DNA of 64,000 bases from an uncultured Aquimarina sp. Its GTDB lineage: Bacteria > Bacteroidota > Bacteroidia > Flavobacteriales > Flavobacteriaceae. The notes under the pieces were generated by a model, which made no database searches, was not told the origin of the DNA, and saw nothing but the letters and a program-made list of their open reading frames with translations. Where the stretch lies: positions 434,001 to 498,000 of the forward strand of contig NZ_CANMQT010000003.1 in NCBI RefSeq assembly GCF_947500065.1, written 5' to 3'. The position numbers were made by a program, and so were the translations under genes. Every line of letters starts with the position of its first letter. Position 1 is the stretch's first letter. This document shows positions 61,887 through 64,000 of this stretch, piece after piece.

Positions 61887-64000
61887 TTATCTTTTTTTAA
61901 GAAAGAATACTAGAAAACTGATTATCAGCACTAAAAGAAGAGATAAAAGAATTCCATACAAGAGCATGTTTGAAGGAAACAACTCAGTCTCTGAATCACC
62001 AATCAGCACAAATGTTGCCCAATAATGTGGAGATGCGTCTGATAAAGATGCAGATTTTAGATAGTTTATTTTGGCATTATGCAGTGCTTTGGATTTGGTC
62101 TGACCTTCTTCTAAATTATTATAGAAACTCTCCATGATCTGAGCGGTAGATTTATCATTGGCATTCCATAACGATGAGATTACTGTATTCGCACCCGCAT
62201 AGAAAAAACCTCTTGCCAGGCTCATTACTCCTTCACCCTCTGCTATTTCTCCCAAAGATGTATTACAAGCACTTAGCACTACCAATTCTGCTTGATTTCT
62301 TGAAGTATACAGCTCATGATATTCCAAATTAGTATCATGAAAAGCTATCTGAAGGTTATCAGAAAAATTGGCATGTGTAGCCAAATGAATTATTTTGTAA
62401 TCTTCTGTATTAGACAAAAAATTCTGTTTAGAAGCTTCTTTTTCTCTATAATTATCTCCTAATACATGCTTAGTGATACCTTCTATCTCATTACTACTAT
62501 TGCTAATATCTTCAAGATCATCGTGCGTAAAATTTACAGGAGCAAAACTTACTAAATCCTTCGAAGATGCTCGCTTCACAGTAGCATTATGCTCCAAAAA
62601 AGACATAGAATACGCATAACTTACTTCGTTGTCTTCAATGAGGTATCTATTTGTATTTTTATCCACTATTAAGGATTCGAAGGGAATGTATTGTAATGTC
62701 CCATCAGGAATAATCACTAGATGTTTTTGATCCAAAGACATGGTAATTTTGTCCTTTGGAATCAATAAAGTATATAGCTCTGAAGCTATTTCCTGAAATC
62801 TTAATCGGTCTTCTTCAGTCTCAAAAGGCTTGGATAATTGACTTCTATAGTTTCTAATCAGTTTTTTCATCTCACTTAACGCTCCTATTCTAATGATTTC
62901 TGTTTGGGTTTTAGAAGTAAAAACTGCATACAAAACACTATAAGAATCATCATCTTCGTCCTGATTACAAACATAAGATATAATAACACTCTCGTCATCT
63001 AAAGTTTCTTGAACTTTCTTTAAACCAACAATACTTGTAGTTTCTTTTTCTTTGTAATATTCTGGAAACAAAATCTTCAAAGAATCTTCTTGTTCTTGAT
63101 ATTGTTGTTTCAATTCAAATCGTTTATTCTCTAAAAATCTTAAGCTATCTTGGTATTTTTGATTTTCAATACGTTTTTCCAGATCCAAGATCTGTCTTTT
63201 AAGTTCATTTTCCTTATCTAAAACGTCATTAGGTAATTGTACTTTTTCTGTATTCTCAAGAATATCTTCCGTTAAGAGTAGTGCTTTCTTTTTTTCTGAA
63301 AAATAGAATCCTTTTTCTCGATCATTAAGAATTTCACAAACCAACATTCCTTTTAAATATATTTCTGAAGCTTCTTCTCTCCAATATAATCTTGATCCTT
63401 CTTCTGCACTATCTTTTAGAAGAATATTAACCAATTCATCAGCAGACAACAAATTAGCAAGCGCAAGTTCAATATGATTCCTATTATTTTCTTTTTGATA
63501 TAATTCTATAAAAATAGTTGCTTTCTGAATCAATGCAGACAAGACATTGTCCTTATTACTTGAAGTTTCTAAGTCCTTCAAACTGGGTAAAGTAGTAATA
63601 TTCGAATCAATATGAATACTTGCTGTAAAAGTTTTTTGAATATTATCTAATGCCTTTAGATACTTTTTCTTTACCAAGTAATAATTGCTTAAGTTATGAT
63701 AGATATCAGCTTTTTCCTCTTCATCAGTACAATATCTTAAACCCGTATTCAAAAAATAGAGTGCGCTATCTTTTTGAATCTCATTTTTTGATTCAATATA
63801 TAAATTTCCCAAATTGGTATACAGGGTGTTTACTGCAGAAGAATCTTCAACTTCTATTGCTTCTTTTAGATTTTTGTAATAATATTCTTTTGCTTTACTA
63901 AAATTAAATCTTGCATAGGAATTATAATAATGTGCATAGCCATTATTCATACTCATATAATTTCGTAACCCATAGAATGAATTAGATGGAGCTTCTTCAA
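61887..64000 (-). CDS. TPR-CHAT protease with C-terminal membrane anchor (partial, N-terminus beyond window)
   Basis: The reading frame stays open to the right edge (PSNSFYGLRNYMSMNNGYA is upstream of the first visible Met at 63956), so the N-terminus is missing. Counting from that Met, TPR repeats fill about 1-130 (VNTLYTNLGNLYIESKNE, ADIYHNLSNYYLVKKKYLKA), and a coiled coil lies at about 240-300. The CHAT caspase-like domain (about 320-650) has the catalytic His in HLATHANFSDN near 525 and Cys in VVLSACNTSLG near 562. A last helix (MLLYGILLSLLLVLIISFLV, then a short basic end) anchors it in the inner membrane with the protease presumably on the periplasmic side. CHAT proteases act in defence, signalling and toxin activation. 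It is upstream of the RHS operon, same strand, its own terminator between. Confidence 0.9.
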   Translation of the reverse strand, partial: EEAPSNSFYGLRNYMSMNNGYAHYYNSYARFNFSKAKEYYYKNLKEAIEVEDSSAVNTLYTNLGNLYIESKNEIQKDSALYFLNTGLRYCTDEEEKADIYHNLSNYYLVKKKYLKALDNIQKTFTASIHIDSNITTLPSLKDLETSSNKDNVLSALIQKATIFIELYQKENNRNHIELALANLLSADELVNILLKDSAEEGSRLYWREEASEIYLKGMLVCEILNDREKGFYFSEKKKALLLTEDILENTEKVQLPNDVLDKENELKRQILDLEKRIENQKYQDSLRFLENKRFELKQQYQEQEDSLKILFPEYYKEKETTSIVGLKKVQETLDDESVIISYVCNQDEDDDSYSVLYAVFTSKTQTEIIRIGALSEMKKLIRNYRSQLSKPFETEEDRLRFQEIASELYTLLIPKDKITMSLDQKHLVIIPDGTLQYIPFESLIVDKNTNRYLIEDNEVSYAYSMSFLEHNATVKRASSKDLVSFAPVNFTHDDLEDISNSSNEIEGITKHVLGDNYREKEASKQNFLSNTEDYKIIHLATHANFSDNLQIAFHDTNLEYHELYTSRNQAELVVLSACNTSLGEIAEGEGVMSLARGFFYAGANTVISSLWNANDKSTAQIMESFYNNLEEGQTKSKALHNAKINYLKSASLSDASPHYWATFVLIGDSETELFPSNMLLYGILLSLLLVLIISFLVFFLKKR

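Overview
The window looks like chromosomal DNA of a marine Flavobacteriaceae bacterium (phylum Bacteroidota), possibly close to Aquimarina; the genus is an inference. Supporting signs are the very AT-rich composition, the Bacteroidota-type promoter element TAnnTTTG before several genes, lipoproteins with xSxC or GC lipoboxes, a fused alpha/beta 2-oxoacid dehydrogenase E1, a Smr-less MutS2, paired giant RHS proteins and Bacteroidota-style GG-leader peptides. I saw no rRNA, tRNA, CRISPR array or complete insertion sequence.

Region 1 (1-23.5 kb) is a Wzx/Wzy-type surface polysaccharide locus, almost all on the minus strand. The long operon 23407->8758 starts with UDP-HexNAc 4-epimerase and 6-dehydrogenase genes. 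It continues with a flippase, a QueC-like ATP-pyrophosphatase homologue of unknown role, a pyruvyl transferase, a methyltransferase, several glycosyltransferases, an acetyltransferase, an EpsG-like polymerase and a CapK-type ligase. A second minus-strand block (6237->1) carries a GT4 enzyme and two paralogous initiating phosphoglycosyl transferases that flank an unusual acyltransferase / adenylation enzyme / carrier protein cassette, then a NeuD/PglD-like acetyltransferase. A beta-helix lipoprotein gene lies between the blocks on the plus strand, and a strong bidirectional terminator separates it from the long operon.

Region 2 (23.6-44 kb) is mostly housekeeping: 2-oxoacid dehydrogenase E1; an oxygenase / SUI1 / DUF1835 / nucleoside phosphorylase run; polyphosphate kinase; an NMT1-like binding protein; a beta-barrel protein followed by its decayed paralogue; uracil-DNA glycosylase; MutS2; a small HTH protein with a half-site-rich divergent promoter; and two Na+/solute symporters around a PIG-L deacetylase. 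Three genes too short for ordinary ORF calling (48, 57 and 36 residues) encode single-helix membrane proteins. The gap 43.8-44.4 kb holds REP-like nested inverted repeats.

Region 3 (44.4-64 kb, all minus strand) is accessory and the most interesting. It contains an M16 peptidase lipoprotein; a three-gene operon of two GG-leader Cys-rich peptides around a Cys-rich lipoprotein; a five-gene operon of OmpH-like protein, lipoprotein, two giant RHS proteins and a putative immunity protein; and a membrane-anchored TPR-CHAT protease running off the window. The peptide operon and the RHS operon are preceded by near-duplicate promoter regions. Each has two TGTTACC direct repeats exactly 20 bp apart (on the plus strand) plus a conserved core, and each sits next to a similar terminator hairpin. 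This suggests one regulator controls both the peptides and the RHS effector, a possible undescribed contact or secreted antagonism system.
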